Source: Parapedobacter composti (GTDB taxonomy: Bacteria > Bacteroidota > Bacteroidia > Sphingobacteriales > Sphingobacteriaceae). Taken from it: 64,000 nt of DNA. Made by a program: the position numbers and the translations under genes. The stretch lies in the NCBI RefSeq assembly GCF_900112315.1, contig NZ_FOLL01000005.1, forward strand, positions 124,001-188,000. The letters run 5' to 3'. The notes under the pieces are model-generated. The model was not told the DNA's origin. It was given only the letters and a program-made list of their open reading frames with translations, and made no database searches. Below are positions 62,813-64,000 of this stretch, piece after piece (the stretch's first letter is position 1; each line of letters begins with the position of its first letter).

Positions 62813-64000
62813 ATGCCGTCTATACAAGAAACTTCTTTCCTGAAAGACAGCGCTGCCAAAGCGTTTGAGACTCGCCACCGGCAGATTATCAACTATAATA
62901 TCGACAAGTACGATGCCGCCGTCCGCATCGGGTTGGCCCCGTTCCAGCATATCGAAAACTCAAAACGCAAAGCCCACATCATCAAGTGGAAGGTGATGGA
63001 AAACCTTGACAAGCTGCTGCCCGAGTTCGAAGCCAATTTCCTGCGGAAGGGCGGAAAGGTTATCTGGGCTAACGATGCCGAGGAGGCCCGACAGGAAATC
63101 TGGAAAATCATGGAAAACGCCGGAGCCAAAACGGTGGTCAAGTCGAAGTCAATGACCACCGAGGAGGTTGAACTCAATGCTTTTCTCGAAGAAAAGGGAG
63201 TGCAGGCATTTGAAACCGATTTGGGGGAATATATCGTACAACTGCTCAAGCAGAAGCCCTACCATATCGTAACGCCGGCTATGCACCTGAGTCTGCAGGA
63301 TATCGCGGCGCTCTTCCATCAGCATTTCGGCACGCCTCCTGATGCAACCGCGCAGGAGCTGACGCTGAAAGCCCGCGAATTGCTCCGCGAACAGTACGTC
63401 ACGGCCGACGTGGGCATTACCGGCGGCAATTTTCTCATTGCGGATACCGGCAGTGTCGCCATCACGGAAAATGAAGGGAACGCCCGGCTTACCACTACCT
63501 TTCCCAGAATCCACATCGCCATTGTGGGCATTGAAAAGATCATCCCTTCTTTGAACGACCTTGACCTGTTTTGGCCGCTGCTGGCGACCCACGGCACAGG
63601 CCAGCGGCTCACAGTATACAACAGCATCATAGGTGGCCCCAGGCAGGAGGGAGAAACCGATGGGCCCGCTGAAATGTACGTTGTGCTGCTCGACAATGGC
63701 CGCACTGATCTATTGGCACAGAAAGAGCAGCGCCAAGGGCTGTATTGCATCCGCTGCGGCGCCTGCCTTAATGGTTGTCCGATTTATAAAAACGTGGGCG
63801 GTCACACATACAACACGACCTATAGCGGACCGATAGGCTCACTCATAACGCCACACCTGCGGGGCATGGAGGAGTTTAAGCACTTAAGCTACGCATCCAG
63901 CCTGTGTGGAAAATGCACCGCGGTTTGTCCGGTAAAGATAGACATCCATAAAATGCTGCTGCTTAACCGCCGAGATGCCGTAGCCAACAACATGGTTCCT
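62813..64000 (+). CDS. lutB: LutB-like lactate utilisation iron-sulfur protein, C-terminus cut by the window edge
   Basis: 396 codons to the right edge, no stop reached. Residues about 60-290 form the LUD domain (GGKVIWANDAEEARQEIW, VTADVGITGGNFLIADTGSVAITENEGNARL). Two 4Fe-4S clusters follow: CIRCGACLNGCPIY and CGKCTAVCPVKIDIH, the pattern of LutB/YkgF. With LutA and LutC it oxidises L-lactate to pyruvate. The start at 62813 is the first ATG after the aspS stop; partners would lie beyond the window. Confidence 0.92.
   Translation, partial: MPSIQETSFLKDSAAKAFETRHRQIINYNIDKYDAAVRIGLAPFQHIENSKRKAHIIKWKVMENLDKLLPEFEANFLRKGGKVIWANDAEEARQEIWKIMENAGAKTVVKSKSMTTEEVELNAFLEEKGVQAFETDLGEYIVQLLKQKPYHIVTPAMHLSLQDIAALFHQHFGTPPDATAQELTLKARELLREQYVTADVGITGGNFLIADTGSVAITENEGNARLTTTFPRIHIAIVGIEKIIPSLNDLDLFWPLLATHGTGQRLTVYNSIIGGPRQEGETDGPAEMYVVLLDNGRTDLLAQKEQRQGLYCIRCGACLNGCPIYKNVGGHTYNTTYSGPIGSLITPHLRGMEEFKHLSYASSLCGKCTAVCPVKIDIHKMLLLNRRDAVANNMVP

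Overview
The window reads as the chromosome of a Bacteroidota bacterium, most likely a Sphingobacteriaceae member such as a Parapedobacter or Pedobacter relative. The basis is roughly 50% GC, a SusC/SusD-led polysaccharide utilization locus (PUL), promoters of the Bacteroidota TAnnTTTG (-7) type, a small histone H1-like protein, a GT4/GT4/GH130 block and a Bacteroidota-style dcw cluster. Species level is inference.

1-28.9 kb is one PUL that looks built for pectin. A SusC (TonB receptor)-led operon runs leftwards from 16749 to the window edge: SusC, SusD, a surface lipoprotein, a duplicated DUF3826-like protein, a PL1 pectate lyase, a two-part DUF6298-like protein, a GH43, a sialidase-like propeller protein and a GH78 alpha-L-rhamnosidase cut by the edge. 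A second leftward operon (25020 to 17004) encodes two cytosolic sugar-acid enzymes (a DapA-family aldolase and a zinc dehydrogenase), an (alpha/alpha)6 glycosidase, a GH28 galacturonidase and a GH95 enzyme with an inserted beta domain. An unknown gene, a sodium:solute symporter and a divergent AraC-type regulator close the locus. A 31-bp element (30/31 identical) lies upstream of both susC and the symporter, in both cases exactly 29 bp from an AACTTTGT box. It is the best candidate for the regulator's binding site.

28.9-44.8 kb holds housekeeping genes: gyrB, an OmpH/Skp-like lipoprotein, a GT4-(alpha/alpha)6 fusion with a second GT4 and a convergent GH130 enzyme, corA, tsaB, the rpmH-rnpA-yidD operon, a ChaN-like lipoprotein, mscL, an orphan NarL-type response regulator, a TIM-barrel epimerase-like protein, a histone H1-like protein and an alpha-oxoamine synthase.

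45-60.9 kb is the division and wall (dcw) cluster, leftward and almost gapless: mraZ, rsmH, ftsL, a PASTA-containing PBP (ftsI), murE, mraY, murD, ftsW, murG, murC, ftsQ, ftsA, ftsZ. Three 10-bp MraZ boxes lie upstream of mraZ, and a strong terminator follows ftsZ. aspS (divergent from mraZ) and the first 396 codons of a LutB-like iron-sulfur protein fill the right end. I saw no insertion sequences, CRISPR arrays, tRNA or rRNA genes.
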